In this document: positions 50,330 to 63,370 of the stretch, one piece after another | How the letters are laid out: every line of letters begins with the position of its first letter | Position numbering within the stretch: position 1 is the stretch's first letter | From: Aptenodytes patagonicus | Taxonomy: Eukaryota > Chordata > Aves > Sphenisciformes > Spheniscidae | NCBI RefSeq assembly: GCF_965638725.1 | Contig: NC_134950.1 | Location: 135,151,636 to 135,215,635, forward strand | Direction of reading: 5' to 3' | Length of the DNA: 64,000 bases | Notes under the pieces: model-generated | Databases searched by the model: none | What the model was told of the DNA's origin: nothing | What the model saw: only the letters and a program-made list of their open reading frames with translations | Position numbers and translations under genes: made by a program

Positions 50330-52728
50330 CACATATCTTTAGAGGAACCTGGGAAAAAAACTGATCAAATTGATACTTTTTATCAGCTAAATTAATAGTT
50401 GGGACAGAGCCTGCGTTGCTGTTCCTCTACAAAGTTAATGGGGCTACTTGAAACATAACACTATTCAACCTGTGGCTGGTGAATTTAATTCAATCCAAAG
50501 TAGTGAGACCACAGTCCTGAGAATATCTAGTCTCTCTGTTCACTCAGACTTAAAATATCAAAGAGATAGGGACATCTAAACAGATTATAAACAAAGAGAT
50601 TGTACCTTTTGAAAGTAAGAGTTCCAAACCAATCTTTGGGCTTCTCTCTCAGTCTCAGAAAACACTTTACCTAACAAGTGCTGGTGAAACACCAGTTTTG
50701 CAGCGTAACACTTGGGTACTGCAGCAAAGTCCATGCTGAAGGACACTGGTCAACAAATTGTCTATGTGGGGGAAAGTCCAGGACCCAGCCTATGAAGTAG
50801 AAGTCTTGCCATTGCCTGCCACAAGAACAGGATGTTATTCTTTCTGTAGTCAGGAAAACTGGGATTTTTTAGTGATTTACAGTCAAACAAACAGCAGAAG
50901 AAAATGCCCTGAACTTTGAGTTGTGTTCTGGTCCTGCAAACCTCACTGCACATCATGTGAACCAACAGCAAACAAGATTTGTGAGAATCCCTGAGCAGCA
51001 ATAGGAGCTGCTTTTTTTAAGGCACGTATCACCTAGCAACAGGGAAAGGACACACATCAATTGGCATTAATGATGGCTGCTATGGGAGGAAAGCAGAAGC
51101 TCAAACACTGGCCCAGCAGCAAGTACAATTAGGTTGTCCTATTATTGCAAGCTCCACAGCACAGATACAGGAGATGGCTGTTGATTTGTTTTCCCTTAGC
51201 AGAGGAAGAGCTAGGTGAAAAGTACATAAAGGAGGAATTATGCTACGCTGTGCAAAATTTCTGTTTGGTTTGAGAGCATGTGAGCCAAGAAAACAATCAC
51301 TGGATAGTGCAATGGGAAGAGAAGGGGCACAACAGGCAACATACATTGCTATAGCTATTACTCATCAGATTATTTATTATCCATATACAGATATTATTCA
51401 TGAATTGGGAAAAAGCAAGGAAAGGACTCAAGTAAATCAAGTGACAGACTATCAAGGCTTACCGGCATGAATTCTAGTAGGGTTCAGGAGCTCCCAGCCT
51501 TTCCTGCCATACACATAATATTTATGTCTGTTATTAAAGCCTCCATGCAAAAAAACCACCAGGCTTATTTTAGATTCTGACTTAAGCTTATAGAGAGGAC
51601 AGCTGACAATCTACTGATTAATTTATAAGTCTGAGGGCTCATCATGTTGTTGATTTCAATATATCATTTGGATAGATTTAGTGGAACGTAAAGAGACACT
51701 GTTGTTTTACTCTCAGAAGGAGCCAAAGACTTGGGCATCTGGCATTTGAAATCTTTGTCTTAGATTCACTTCAGCTGCTTTTTGCAACTGCCTTTTGCAT
51801 TTTCTTCAAAAGATGACAGCTGGGCTAGCCTTGGTCATCACAGACCACTAGAAATTTCCAAACACTAAAAAAGACATTTTAAAAATTGCCCCCTCTTGAA
51901 GAGTACCCATTAGCAGGAATTGGAAATGTTTTCATTAGTGACATCCACTAAAGTACATCTAGCACAGATGCATGGACACCCATAGATATCCAGTTTGCAT
52001 TTGTGCTGCTCTCCTGATGACATAAGGTATAGAAGGGCCTCAGCTAGTGCCACTCAGATCTTTTGTAACACAGAATATGGATCAGAAAAATCTGTGCTGT
52101 TAGGAAGGGAAAAAGAGGCTTAAGGTATCCTTATGTGTGTTTTATCTCAAAGAATGATGGACAGTGTAAAATACATTTTTTCTTTTTTTCATACCTATGC
52201 ACATGGATCCTATGAAGTGATTAGCCAGAAATTCGGTCCTATGGCCTTATGTGGAACCATATCCAATTAAAATTTTGGTGAAAACCAGCAAAAAATGGGT
52301 TTCTCTTAGAGATGTCATCCCAGTTATTCACTTAGAGCCCTAGAGTTAACTGGTGGAAGAACTATTCTAGATAGGCTTTCAGAAAACTCAGATATATTTG
52401 TAGGCTACCATTGTACTTGTATTATACGGAAAGTACATGGTTTAAATAGTTTTCTAAAACCAGAAGGTATTAAATGCTATTCAAGTTCATTCCATCCCTT
52501 TATGACCATCCTCCAACCTGCTGATAGTGGATAAAGTAAAAGGAAAACCAGAAGGTTGTTTCTATTGTTTGCAAGTCTTAAAAAAGGAGTCAGGTGATTA
52601 AGACAGACATAGGTCAGAAAAACTTTGCACAGGAAAATTCATTTTGCTACATCCCAGATTTTCAGAGGCACCCAAGTACTGCTTTGTCTCACACAGCAGC
52701 ACCTCAGCAATTAATTATTTCTTTTAAA
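50330..52728. other. Intergenic, no gene seen
   Basis: AT-rich non-coding DNA. Short open frames near 50762-51001 and on both strands at 51101-51470 have no recognisable family. No RNA gene or repeat was seen. Confidence 0.5.
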
Positions 52729-52729
52729 G

Positions 52730-52812
52730 CCCTGCCTTCAACAGGAGGTTGGACCAGATGATCTCCAAAGGACCCTTCCAACCCAGACTTTTTTGTGATT
52801 CTACAATTCTTC
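52730..52812 (+). repeat. CR1 LINE 3' tail fragment
   Basis: 'aggttggaccagatgatctccaaaggacccttccaaccca...gtgattctacaattct' matches the CR1 3' end (ggttggaccagatgatctc..ggtcccttccaacc..attctgtgattct). Only the last 80 or so bases are present, which is a normal extreme 5' truncation. It is closely related to the tail of the larger CR1 at 58.7-58.8 kb. Confidence 0.88.
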
Positions 52813-52814
52813 AA

Positions 52815-55800
52815 GCTTGGGAGATGCAAAGCTAAGACAAAAATGTTACTTCACAAAGGAATCTTTATTTCTATTTCCTTATATACCTTTATAACTTTGA
52901 CCCCAAGTCCCCACCAAGTGTAGGTCACTTGCCACAGCAGAAGGCTTCCTAGTCAATAGCAGTAATGGTGCAGGTAGGTAGGAGCCTTTAACTGTTCCCA
53001 TCTTCTGGAACTTGCTGACCACTTAGCTCTTTCCCCCTATTTTGTCATATTTAGGACACCTGTTCTGGTTTTGAAGCTTTTGCACTTAATATATTTCTCT
53101 CATCTCTGATGCTCATAACAATTGACTTCTACCACACTTATCAATTACCATGTTCATTGACCTTAGTATGGCATCCAGCTACTTTGTCTCTTGCAACACA
53201 GTGAAAATTATAGGCACAAGCCAGAAAACAAGTACAAGTCAGTTTATGGTTCAGCAAACAGAGTTGAAAGCAAAGCACGTATCAGAAACTTCTCTCTTTC
53301 ACTTCTCAGAATTCCTGCAATTCAGATGGACCCAGAGGGTTTACATATATAGCTAGAGGCAGCCAATAACCAAACAAGGAATATTTTCAATCCTTTCAAT
53401 TACAGCTTCACATTCTACCTATTGCAAAACATTTATTCTCCTTTCTCCTCACATATATTTGATACCTCAGCCATAATGAAAGAAATGGTTAAATATTAGG
53501 AACAGAAGCTAAACTTCACATGCTGCATACCGTAGCACAGATGCACAGACATGCACAATGCAACACATATATTGTAGGACACATTAAGTCATCGTATCTG
53601 TCTTTGCAAATACCACATTTGTGCATATACTGGTAACAAGTGAGAGAGGAGCAGTGGTTCAAAAACAGAGGCAACTATTAGGCATATCCTAACTCAAAAC
53701 TCTGCTTGGGTTTTGACCCTTAGTTCCTAAAGCCACCCTGCCTCACATCAAAGAAAACATATTAAATTACTTTGCATCACTGAGATCAAAGTATATAATA
53801 GGTATGTATCTCTGAGGAGCTTTATGCTAAACTTTTCAGTTGAAAACAAATAGATTTACAATTTTTGAGATGGTGAACAGAGCCAGTAAGGTCTGATGAA
53901 CTCCATGTGCTGTTCATTCCCAGCAGGGCTTAGCTGGCTCATTTGCATGAATTAGTGAAGGAGAACAGAGAACAACTTTTTAAAATCACCTGCTTCTCTT
54001 AGCTGCTCAACACTGTGGGTACATAAAATACACCTGCATCTTGGGGTAATAAAAGTGTTTAGAATTAACTACATTATATGACTAATATGGAGAATTTTAT
54101 TTGTAAAAGAATGGAGACAAACTTTCATTGAACCCTGCTGTTGAAGAGAGAGGCTCAAGGAAAAAATAAAAGCATATGCTGGGTGCTGAGCTTGTCTTTG
54201 AGTGTGGTTAACTTTTTGAGTGAGTACCTACTTGGCCTTAGAGACCATCATCAATTCTGAGAGCTGCAAGTTTGCCTCTCCCTCAAGAGGCATTTCAAAT
54301 TAAATGGTACAGCCTAATTCAGCAGCTGATTTCTTTTGGCAGCTATGAAAGAAAAGTCAGAAGTTTAATTTAGATGCCTGTGAAGAAATTAAATACCAGT
54401 GAAGGTCTACTGGGGTACCTATAGTGTAGTTATACTGGGATCACATATGGCTTATGAAGTCTTGAAATAAAGAAGTGTGAACGCAGGTCATTCTGAATTG
54501 CTCTTGAACTAGAAGTGTCAGTCTTGTGCGGAAAGAGCAGGGGAGGGGAAAAGAGCAGACGGTCGTCAGAAAGTACTTCCCGTGCCGGCTCGGCTCAGCA
54601 TACCACCGTATGCTTCTCGAAGTTCCACATTTCAAGACATTTCCTAACAAATGTATTCTTGCACATATTTATACTGCATATGAACTTATGAATCCCCAGG
54701 GGCAGCCTGGAGGATTGCAGAGCCCACCCCCATCTCAAATTTATAACTAGCGATAAATTCTTTCTGGGTCTTACTTCCCTCTCGTGCTAAGTGCAGATGG
54801 TGCACAGTTTGGCACGGGTACAACAGCAGCGCAGGCTGTGCCTGTGCAGTGGTGATTTTCCTAGTTACCCCAGAAACCACAGAGATGAGGATATGGCAAC
54901 TTGGGCTGACTGTGAAAAGGGGCACACAGGAGAACGTTTGCAGGTAATGTATAAAGTAATGGCTTCCCCTCCCCCCCCATTTTCCAACATAAAACAGCAA
55001 CATATTCTCATCTTGTTAGTATTATCTTGACAGTGAATAATCTATTCTTGTTTTGTATAATACTGTTCTTTTAAATCACTATTGCATTATATGCTCTCAC
55101 ACGTCTGCTACAAAATTTCTTGTTCAGATCCTCACCAGCTAACAAGCACTAGAGACGCCACTGTGCGTGCATGTACACCTGTTCTCTCTGTGTATACTTG
55201 ATCGTCAGAAAAGGTGATAAGCAGCAGCAGCTCACTTTGGCATTAACTGAAACTATACAACCCTCTATAAGCCTGTATTTGATACCATACAAGGGATACA
55301 TGGTAACCTTTAAACAGTATAGGATCTCTATGAAATACAAATTGGCATTGTGGTCTGATCCTGCCCTCAGTCTGGAATAAATCTAAAGTAACTCCACTGG
55401 AATCAATGTATTTATTGATTGATTGACAGGACATGGAAGCTGAGTGCAATTTAACTTATAAATAAGTTAAAGAATCACTGAAGGCATGAAGAAGCTGCTG
55501 CGTGCAATTATGCAACATTTTTCATGTGAACAGGCCAAAAGTGAGGCACAGGCCCTTGAATTAAAATTACCTTAGTGGCTAGAAAAGAAATGATCCTTGC
55601 CTGTTTCTTCTAACATGCAAGTCACATCTTCATATTCTGGGTTATGAGGTAAAACTAAGAAAATTGTATGTAATTAATTTGACAATCTAAATAGTCAACT
55701 GCTGTACTCAAATGAAAGATATACATAAGTACATTGTATACAGAAAAACTGGCTCGGAGATACAAAATTCTGTGTTTGTTCTCTAAAGTAAAAGCAAGAC

Positions 55801-57315
55801 ATCTGGGATTATCGAAATGCAATGCAAGTCTTGGAAATTCCCGTCGTTGCAAAACTAGCCTGTGGCCACGAGAGGGCAGAAAGAACATTCCTTGTAAAGC
55901 TTGATTTTGGGGAGAATCATGTATTCCCTTGTAGAACCTGGGCTGTAAATTGCCGTAAGAGGCTGCTGGAAGAGTTAGGAAAATGCAAACTACACAGTTA
56001 GCTTGACAAAAGCTACTGCATGAACTTTCAACATTAACGAAATCTGGTTATAGTCAACTTTCCATTTTTAAATAGATATTCCTAGAACAACAAAATTAAA
56101 AAAAAAAATCACAATGGCATTTGACGTAAAGCCTGAAAAGAGGATTTCTTGAAGTGTGTATTAAGCTGTGTATCAATGCTTTCAAACTTTTGCCTTTTAG
56201 CACTGGCTTAAGGATAAGAATACGTATCATTTCTGACTTCAATAAACAGCTTGCTTTGGCTCTTTTTGGATCTGAATGCATGTGTAGTTCTCACAACATC
56301 ACGGCTGTCAAAATCAGTGAGAAGTCCAGAGAATGACATCTCAGTCCTCTTCACTGAAATGCTCACATCCCTCTATCTTCTCCACCACAATCAGGGGAAA
56401 AATATGAATTGGAGAAATTACTTTTCTCCCTACTTAGCTAAGCTGTCCTCACCTTTTCTCAGCCCACCACCATGTAAGTAACAGAAACACAGCTTTAATC
56501 AGTTAGAAATGATCTTTCTATTTTCTGTTTCCACTTGCTATGTCACATTACACCACCTGAAGCACATTCAGTTTCAGCATGGAGGGGGTACTGGTTTAAT
56601 AACTGCCTCTGCAGATCTTCATCTTTCCTGCGTTAGTCAACAGGAAGGTTAAAAGAGCTCTGACCTGAGATCATACCAGAGCCAAACGCAAATGACTATT
56701 TTATCTGTCTGTCAGAGCCATCAAGTGACTTTATTCCCTGGGAGCTGAATATTTTGCTTAAGAAGGCAGATTATGCTTCCAATTCAAGAGGTGCCTTGTT
56801 GCAAGGCTCCTTCCTCTCTTTGCCCCAGAAAAAGGGATAGTTTTCTTTATCCCACTTTCCACGTAACTGCCACAGCATGGGGACACCTTCAACAGCCCTT
56901 GATTGGGGGATTGTAGGAGCAAGCAGTCAACAGGGCACTGGGGTAAGAGAGGAAAACTGTGGGCAAGCTGTCAAGAAAAGCCATAGAGAGGTAGAAATGG
57001 AAGGACAACGTGAGGAACTCACTGCAGAAGATCTTTAATATGCTTGAGTAGATAGCTTAGTAAAGTTGTCAGGCTTGTAATTGTCATTTTTAGGATTGGG
57101 TTGAGGTCACCTTTTCTTAGGTCTCCTGAATAGCCTGGGAAGAATCTTTAAATGATCATGCTTCTTAATGCCACCTCATTTCTGCTTTTGCCTTCTGACT
57201 TCCACAGCATTTTAGAAGTAGAACTGGTTGTGAAAAGCTTATTCTCTATATTCTTCACAACACAAGACAGGACCAAAAACACAGGAGTGTTTGAAAAGCC
57301 TTTAAAACACACATA
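52815..57315. other. Intergenic, no gene seen
   Basis: Non-coding DNA. Open frames at 54526-54750, 54686-55003 (minus) and 55655-55888 (minus) resemble nothing known and lack splice context. No repeat or RNA gene was identified. Confidence 0.5.
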
Positions 57316-57319
57316 CACA

Positions 57320-58803
57320 AGTCTACGGGCCCTGATGCCATGAGTGTTGAGGGAGCTGGCTGATAACATTTCGAGGCCACTCTAAACCCTGAACAATCAC
57401 AGCAACTGGGAGAGGTGTCTGAGGACTGGAAGAAAGCAAATGCCATTTGTATCTTCAAAAAGGGCAGGAAGGTCTGGTCAGCCTCACCTCCATCCCTGGG
57501 AAGGTGATGGAACATCATCCCGGAAACCACTTCCAGGCACATGAAGGACAAGAAGGTGACTGGGAGTAGTCAGCATGGATTCACCAAGGGGAAGTCATGC
57601 TTGACCAACCTGATGATGTTCTACGATGAAATGACTGACTTGGTAGACAAGGGGAGAGCAATGGATATTGTCTATCATCTTGACTTCAGTAAGGCTTTTG
57701 ACACTGTTCCCCATAAAATCCTCATAGAGAAGCTGATGAATTATGGTCTGGATGAGGAGACTGAAAACTGACTGAATGGCTGGGCCCAGAGGGTGATGAT
57801 CAGTGGTACCAAGTCTAGGTGGAGGCCAGTAATGAGCAATGTACTCCAGGGGTCAATACTGAGGCCAGTCCTGTTCAATGTCCTCATTAATGATCTGGAT
57901 GATGGGGCAGAGTGCATCCTCAGCAAGTTTGCTGATGATACAAAATCGGGAGGAGTGGCTGATACACCAGAGGATGTCTGGATGATGCCATCCAAAGGGA
58001 CCTCAACAGGCTGGAGAAATGGATTGACAGGAACCTCATGCAGTTCCACAAAGGTAAGTGCAAAGTCTTGCATGTGGGGAGGAACAACCCCAGGCACCAG
58101 TACGTGCTGGGGACTGACCGGCTGGAAAGCAGCTTTGCAGGAAAGGACCTGGGGGTCCTGGTAGACACCAAGTTGGACATGAGCCAACAACATGCCCTCA
58201 CTGCGAAGAAGGCCAATGGTATCCTGGACTGCATGAGGAGGAGTATTGCCAGCAGGCTGGGGGAGGTGATCCTTCCCCTCTACTCAGCACTGGTGAGGCC
58301 ACACCTGGAGTACTGTGTCCAGTTCTGGGCTCCTCAGTACAAGGGAGAGATGGACATACTGGAGAGAGTCCAGTGAAAGGCCACTGAGATGATGAAGGGT
58401 CTGGAACATCTCTCATATGAGGAAAGGCTGAGAGAGCTGGGACTGTTCAACCTAGAGAAGAAAAGGCTCAGAGGGGATCTCATCAATGTGTACAGATATC
58501 TGAAGGGAGGGTGCAAAGAAGATGGAGCCGGGTTCTTTTCAGTGGTGCCCAGTGACAGGACTAGAGGCAATGGGCACCAACTGAAACACAGGAGGGTCCA
58601 CCTGAACATAAGGAAACACTTTTGACTGTGAGGGTGACTGAGCACTGGCACAGGTTGCCTAGAGAGGCTGTGAAGTCTCCCTCCTTGGGAACATGGTCCT
58701 AGGCAGCCTGCTTTAGGTGGCCCTGCCTGAGCAGGGGTTGGACCAGATGATCTCCATAGGTCCCTTCCAACCTCAACCATTCTGTGATTCTGTGATTTTG
58801 TGA
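57320..58803 (+). mobile_element. CR1 LINE, 1.5 kb decayed reverse-transcriptase fragment
   Basis: This is a 5'-truncated CR1 element. Recognisable ORF2 segments are [15 protein letters not shown] and [20 protein letters not shown] (57541-57771), then the catalytic FADD box at 57928-57939 (the CR1 form of the YXDD motif) followed by TK. After a frame change come [39 protein letters not shown] and [19 protein letters not shown]. Nonsense codons interrupt the frame at 57769-57771 (where the family has Trp) and 58374-58376. A frameshift lies near 57980, and the region around 57400-57500 has lost sequence. The 3' end reads 'gaccagatgatctccataggtcccttccaacctc' and ends with 'attctgtgattctgtgattttgtga'. 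It cannot encode an active reverse transcriptase. Confidence 0.95.
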
Positions 58804-58805
58804 TA

Positions 58806-61800
58806 CCCATCTTTCCCTGACTCCTTTGTCACATCAACACAGAACAGCCACTGTAGCCTGGTAAGGGAGCTATACAGAGAGGTATCAGGAACCTTAGTCC
58901 TCCCAATTAGTTGTTTCCCAAAGAAACTCATTAACCTGGAGATACAGGTGGCAGAGATACACCCAACTTAGGTACTGATAGATTTACATGTGGGGTGACC
59001 TTTTCTGTGTGAAGATTTAGAGGGTAGAAGTGATGTCCTAAGCCTTTTTCCTCCAGTCAGCACACCCTCTATAATAACAACTAAGGCAGGTCATTCCCAT
59101 AGTATCTTAAAACCACAACTCTAAATCTTCCATAGTATTTTTTTGGAAAGAAATAACAGAGTTTTTCAACAGCTGAATAATTAATGAAATGAAGGAAAAG
59201 ATTCTGCTGAGCCTTTCCATACATTCAGCTCTAGACTAAGATGAAGCATGAAAAAGAAACACTGAAAATATTTTTTTTTCAGAATATATTAAACTTCTGA
59301 ACTCTGGGAATTACTGATACAGCTATATCACTTGTACATGGCACAAACATTAAAGTGTAGTTCACTTTAATGTGATGGCCAAGCCATCCATGTTAAAAAC
59401 AAACCAGTCGTCCAAAATCATAATAAACCAATTACTGGCTCCACTGTATAATAATAACACGACAGTGCACTTAATAGGTATTCAGAAAAGCTATTTATGT
59501 ATTATCACTTGCCAGAAGACTTGCTTCCAGCTTTTTTCACACTGCTTTTCCAAGAAAAGTAGGACCTCCAGCTAATTTTGCCCTGTCTGGTGAAAGAAAC
59601 AACAGAACAAAACCACTCTTTTCAAACGCATCCATTTATTTTGACACCAATTCAACTCAAAGAAAAACCACATTGAGAGAAAAGAAAAGGTCAGCAGAAG
59701 AAAGTAAAACAGATCAAAATCTATCACCATGTCTGTCAAACACAGGAGGGCAGAAACATCCAGCAAGCCAACTAACCAGAATCCAAGCTCCACCAGTGGC
59801 CAGGTCCAACTGTTTCGAAGGAGGGTGTGAAAATCCCACACAAGACCTAAGCAAAGAATATTGGTATCTCCAAGAATGGGGATAAGAAGTGGCAATCCAC
59901 AGAAGTCCAGCTGCTGTGCTGCCTGCCTTATTTGAAATGTTCTAGGCTCAGCCAATTTGTCAAGAATTGAACTGATGCCCACACGACTTCACTCAATTCT
60001 TCCCAATTGAATTTTCTGTAATGAACTGGCTTTTGGCTTGGCTTGTGGCTATATTCACCACTTTATTCAGCAGAGGTAAAACAGCCCATCACTTACTTGT
60101 GTCTTGGATCCCAGCTCCCAAACGTGTTCTAACATCCTCCCCCCTCACACACTAGGTAACCATCTGCTGACATCACCAGCTGCCTCATTCTGTGTATCAC
60201 CCCTAAAGATCCCCAACACCCTCTCACTGTGATGTCAAGTACGACCAGAACACAGGCCAAAGCATACTCACAGTGCACTGCACTGAATGAGAAAGTAGGC
60301 TTAGTTCATAGATCTGCTCTACACAGTTTCCTGTGTCTTCTGAAGACAGACAGACAATAAAGCTTTGGAGGAGAGGGGCTGCTCCCTAGATATTGTCTCC
60401 TACTTTGGAATAATACCTCTTTGGGGTTTCGTAAACACAATATTTGAAAGGTTATTACATTTAGAAATTAAGATTTACTTAGGTATCATTCACCAGGACA
60501 TAAATGTATCGTTTTCCTGTACCTTCCTGCCTTCCCCCCCTAGAAGCTTTTCCTCATCAAAAGGCTCACAGTGAGATAATTCATTCTCTTAGCTGTGGAT
60601 TTCTGAAAGCTCTGGGGCTGAAATGTGAACAATTGTGTTTCCTGCTTTGGAGAGACATCATCCTGGAAACTAGTGACTTCCTTTGTGGATGATTTCACCT
60701 GGATTGGTAAGGACTTGGGACTTTAGTCCTGGCAGCACGTGGCTCCATCTGACTTCATCATCTTTCTCCTACTGTTAGCCTCCCTTATCTATTGCCAGAC
60801 CTCTAGCCTGAGTGGCCTCACTGAGTTATAACCCCCTTGGCTTCTTCTGCCAAGGAACTGGGCCAGTTTGCCAGGGAACAGAACTGGACAGACAGCGGGT
60901 GTCCTTCTGCATGCATTGGACTGTGTCCAGAAAGCGTTGTTCAAAGGGATGCCTTGACTACCCAGATGATGTCTGGATCCTGCTGCTAAAGGTAGGTGTC
61001 AAGGGCTGGGAACTCAGGTTCCCAAGCCAGCCACCTAGAAATGCTGTGCAATGAACTATGTTTCTGGAGCTGAAGACAGTTTTTAGGATTTGTGTGGTGG
61101 CTTTGGACTAGTGCAGCTGCAGGGACATGGGACGTATATGTTCACAACCCTTCTGATGAGGGGAATGGACTGCTGCCTATCAGTGGAGCTGGTGTTGGTA
61201 TGATGGGTAAGACTGCAGATGGATGTAAGTCTGTATGTACGTTGTGTATTTGGAGCTGAATGCAGTCAGATCATGATCTGGTGCTATGGACGATGGTTGA
61301 AATGCCAGGAGACTGATGAAGTAAAATTGGTGGCGTAGATCCCTGCCTCAGCGGGCAGTTGCTATTGTGGAGCTGCAAAGAGCAGCTGTGAACTGTGGCA
61401 CCTCCCTAGATGTGCAACAGGCAGAGGCAAAAAAAGCTACTAGTCATAGGCCCCACCTGTAATTCTGGCAGCCAGAAATACATTTCCCAGAAAGGTTAAT
61501 CAAGCTGGATAGAGGGGAAATTCTGCTAGGGTTTGAACAGTGTGGACTCAGAACTGCATTGCATTACAGAATCACAGCAGTCCTGCTGGAAGGAAAGTCT
61601 GGCTTCTGTTTCTTGCCCACTTGCATATTGTGAATCAACAACTCTGAACATTTTCCTCTTTGCAAACCAGTAGTACTTGAATCTGAGTCATCAGTGTAAG
61701 AGTCCCATAGTGCTCACGTAGATATCATAGCAGACCACCCAACACTCCAGAAACTGCCAGCATGACAGAATTCATCTGAATTTTTTCACTTGAACATGCT

Positions 61801-62690
61801 ACGTCAGCTTCTTTTCTTAGAACACATATGGCCCAAACCCCCAGACATCCTAGAAGAATTACATATTTCAAATATTTTCAAATTAGTTTCCTATTTTAAT
61901 AAGGCAAAGCAAAATCTTTTGCATTTCACTGACATATGCCTGAGAAGAAGAGGGTTTGAGCAAAATACCCTTTTTGTCAAAGCTTTGCCAAAGTCAGGAT
62001 AGCAAACGTACCAGTGAGACAAATGTACATTGCTCCCTTCTCCTTGAAACTCTTCTCAGACCCCTCTTGCCATTGTAAGATCCATATCCAAAAGCTAGCA
62101 GACCATTAAGTGCAGAGCAATGCAGAAGTGGCTTTAAAGGTACAACTCAAAATGTAAGGAGGTAAAACAAAGGCCTCTCAGCCTTCTCCGTATGATGAGC
62201 CATTCGTTTTTAGTCAAAAGGAGCCTTGTCACAGCTTGTGGAGAGCAGAGTGAATTCAGTGCTTCCCTTTGTACCTGTGAACTTGTACAAAACGTTATTA
62301 ACATACCCCTACTGGGCTTGTCATAGAGCAAACAGGCTCCTGAGGGCTTCCTCAGGAAAACTGAGGATTCTCCCAGAAGAAGCAGGGCACAGATACAAGG
62401 GAATGCTCTGCTGGCTCCTGGTGGAGGGGGAGGAAGCAGTAGTGCTTCTTCATATACTTCATCTAAGAAGTTGCTGGTGTTTTTTGAGAGAGGACTCTCA
62501 ATGCTGTGAACCAGAGTTTCACCGGGTAGAAAGTACAAGTCCTGGTGCTTTTCTCTTACACAACAGAGCAGCTCAGAACAGAGGCAACTTGTTCAGATAT
62601 AAATGCCTGCATGGCGTTCTAGAAAGCAGAAGGGTTTATACTGACCTAAGGTAGCACCTCTCCTCACAAAGAGCTAGTCAACCAGTGTTG
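58806..62690. other. Intergenic, no gene seen
   Basis: Non-coding DNA between the CR1 copy and the SPMIP4 exon. Overlapping frames at 59572-59982 (minus), 62226-62654 (plus) and 62134-62538 (minus) are open but unlike any family I recognise. A weak minus-strand CR1-tail resemblance lies at about 61563-61610. Confidence 0.5.
61563..61610 (-). repeat. Doubtful CR1 tail relic (minus strand)
   Basis: 'acagaatcacag...cctgctggaaggaaagtctgg' resembles the reverse complement of a CR1 3' end (cacagaatcacagaatgg..ttggaagggacctctgg). There is a deletion and several mismatches, so chance is possible. Confidence 0.3.
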
Positions 62691-62694
62691 AAAT

Positions 62695-62774
62695 ACAACT
62701 TCACTCAAGTGAAAGGAGGACTAAAGCATTTCCCACAACTTCACTCAGGTGAAAGGAGGACTAAAGCATTTTCC
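62695..62774 (+). repeat. 40-bp direct tandem duplication
   Basis: The unit beginning ACAACTTCACTCAAGTGAAA at 62695-62734 is followed directly by a near-identical copy at 62735-62774, with ACTCAAGTG changed to ACTCAGGTG and one change near the end. It looks recent and lies about 450 bases upstream of the SPMIP4 exon. Confidence 0.92.
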
Positions 62775-63219
62775 CTTGGCACAGAGGTAGAAAGACAAAA
62801 ATCATGGCAATTAAGGAAAAAATTATTTTCTATGAAAAGTATCGTGGGTTTAATATTATCCTTTTCAGAGTGGGACTGGAACTTTACAGTGAATCCAAAT
62901 TCACCAAGTGAGACTTTCACAAGTAAGACTCTCCAAGTGCAAGTCCAAACTTTCTCCTCCCATTATTTGAAAGTTTATTTCCAGCTCCTCTTCATCAGTA
63001 ATACAAAACAACAGTATCACACCTGTTTAATCTGCCTCTTTTTTTTGTTTTATTTTTGTAACCTGGCACAAATAACCAGTAGCAGTAGTAAAAGCAACCA
63101 TTGTTTCCTGTTGACACTTGTCAGAATTAGGGAGAACTCATCTATGTTTCCTCTTTAGCATCCAGATGCACTAACAAAACCTTTGATATTTGGTATTTTA
63201 TCCCTGTATTTTCCCCTAG
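62775..63219 (+). other. Upstream flank of SPMIP4 coding exon 1
   Basis: This flank ends in a good acceptor (TATTTTCCCCTAG at 63207-63219), so the exon that follows is probably not the first exon of the transcript; a non-coding 5' exon should lie upstream. None could be located with confidence. Confidence 0.5.
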
Positions 63220-63236
63220 AAGCTCAAACACAAAAC

Positions 63237-63370
63237 ATGATGCTGCTGCATGACCTGCCCCACTACTATAGAGAAATTGAGGGAACCAAAATCCTATCAA
63301 GAGCCTTTGAGTCCAATGAGGTACTAACTCAGCTTCAAATTCCTTCTTGTCCAACTGTCTCACAAGACAG
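63237..63370 (+). CDS. SPMIP4: SPMIP4 (C7orf31) first coding exon, partial gene
   Basis: This is an exon bounded by an acceptor at 63218-63219 and a donor CAG|GTAAGA at 63370/63371. It encodes 44 codons plus two bases of the next. The peptide begins MMLLHDLPHYYREIEG and continues with ILSRAFESNE to a terminal SQDR. It lines up without gaps with the start of human C7orf31 as I recall it (HGRPYCCRELEG, ILSNTFYSNE, SEDR). The start at 63237 gives the same N-terminal length; an adjacent ATG at 63240 is an alternative. The human protein is now named sperm microtubule inner protein 4, a component of the lumen of flagellar doublet microtubules. The gene's position next to NPVF in the same orientation matches the human order. 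The exon ends in phase 2 and the rest of the gene lies beyond the window. Confidence 0.85.

Noticed and set aside
57541-58625. Several separate small genes with reverse-transcriptase similarity
   Set aside because: They are pieces of one CR1 ORF2 broken by two nonsense codons and a frameshift.
59572-59982. 136-codon minus-strand frame rich in Leu and Phe
   Set aside because: It looks like a membrane protein only by composition. No family match, and the plus strand is also partly open.
62134-62654. Overlapping 134- and 142-codon frames on opposite strands
   Set aside because: No family resemblance; both-strand openness is typical of chance here.
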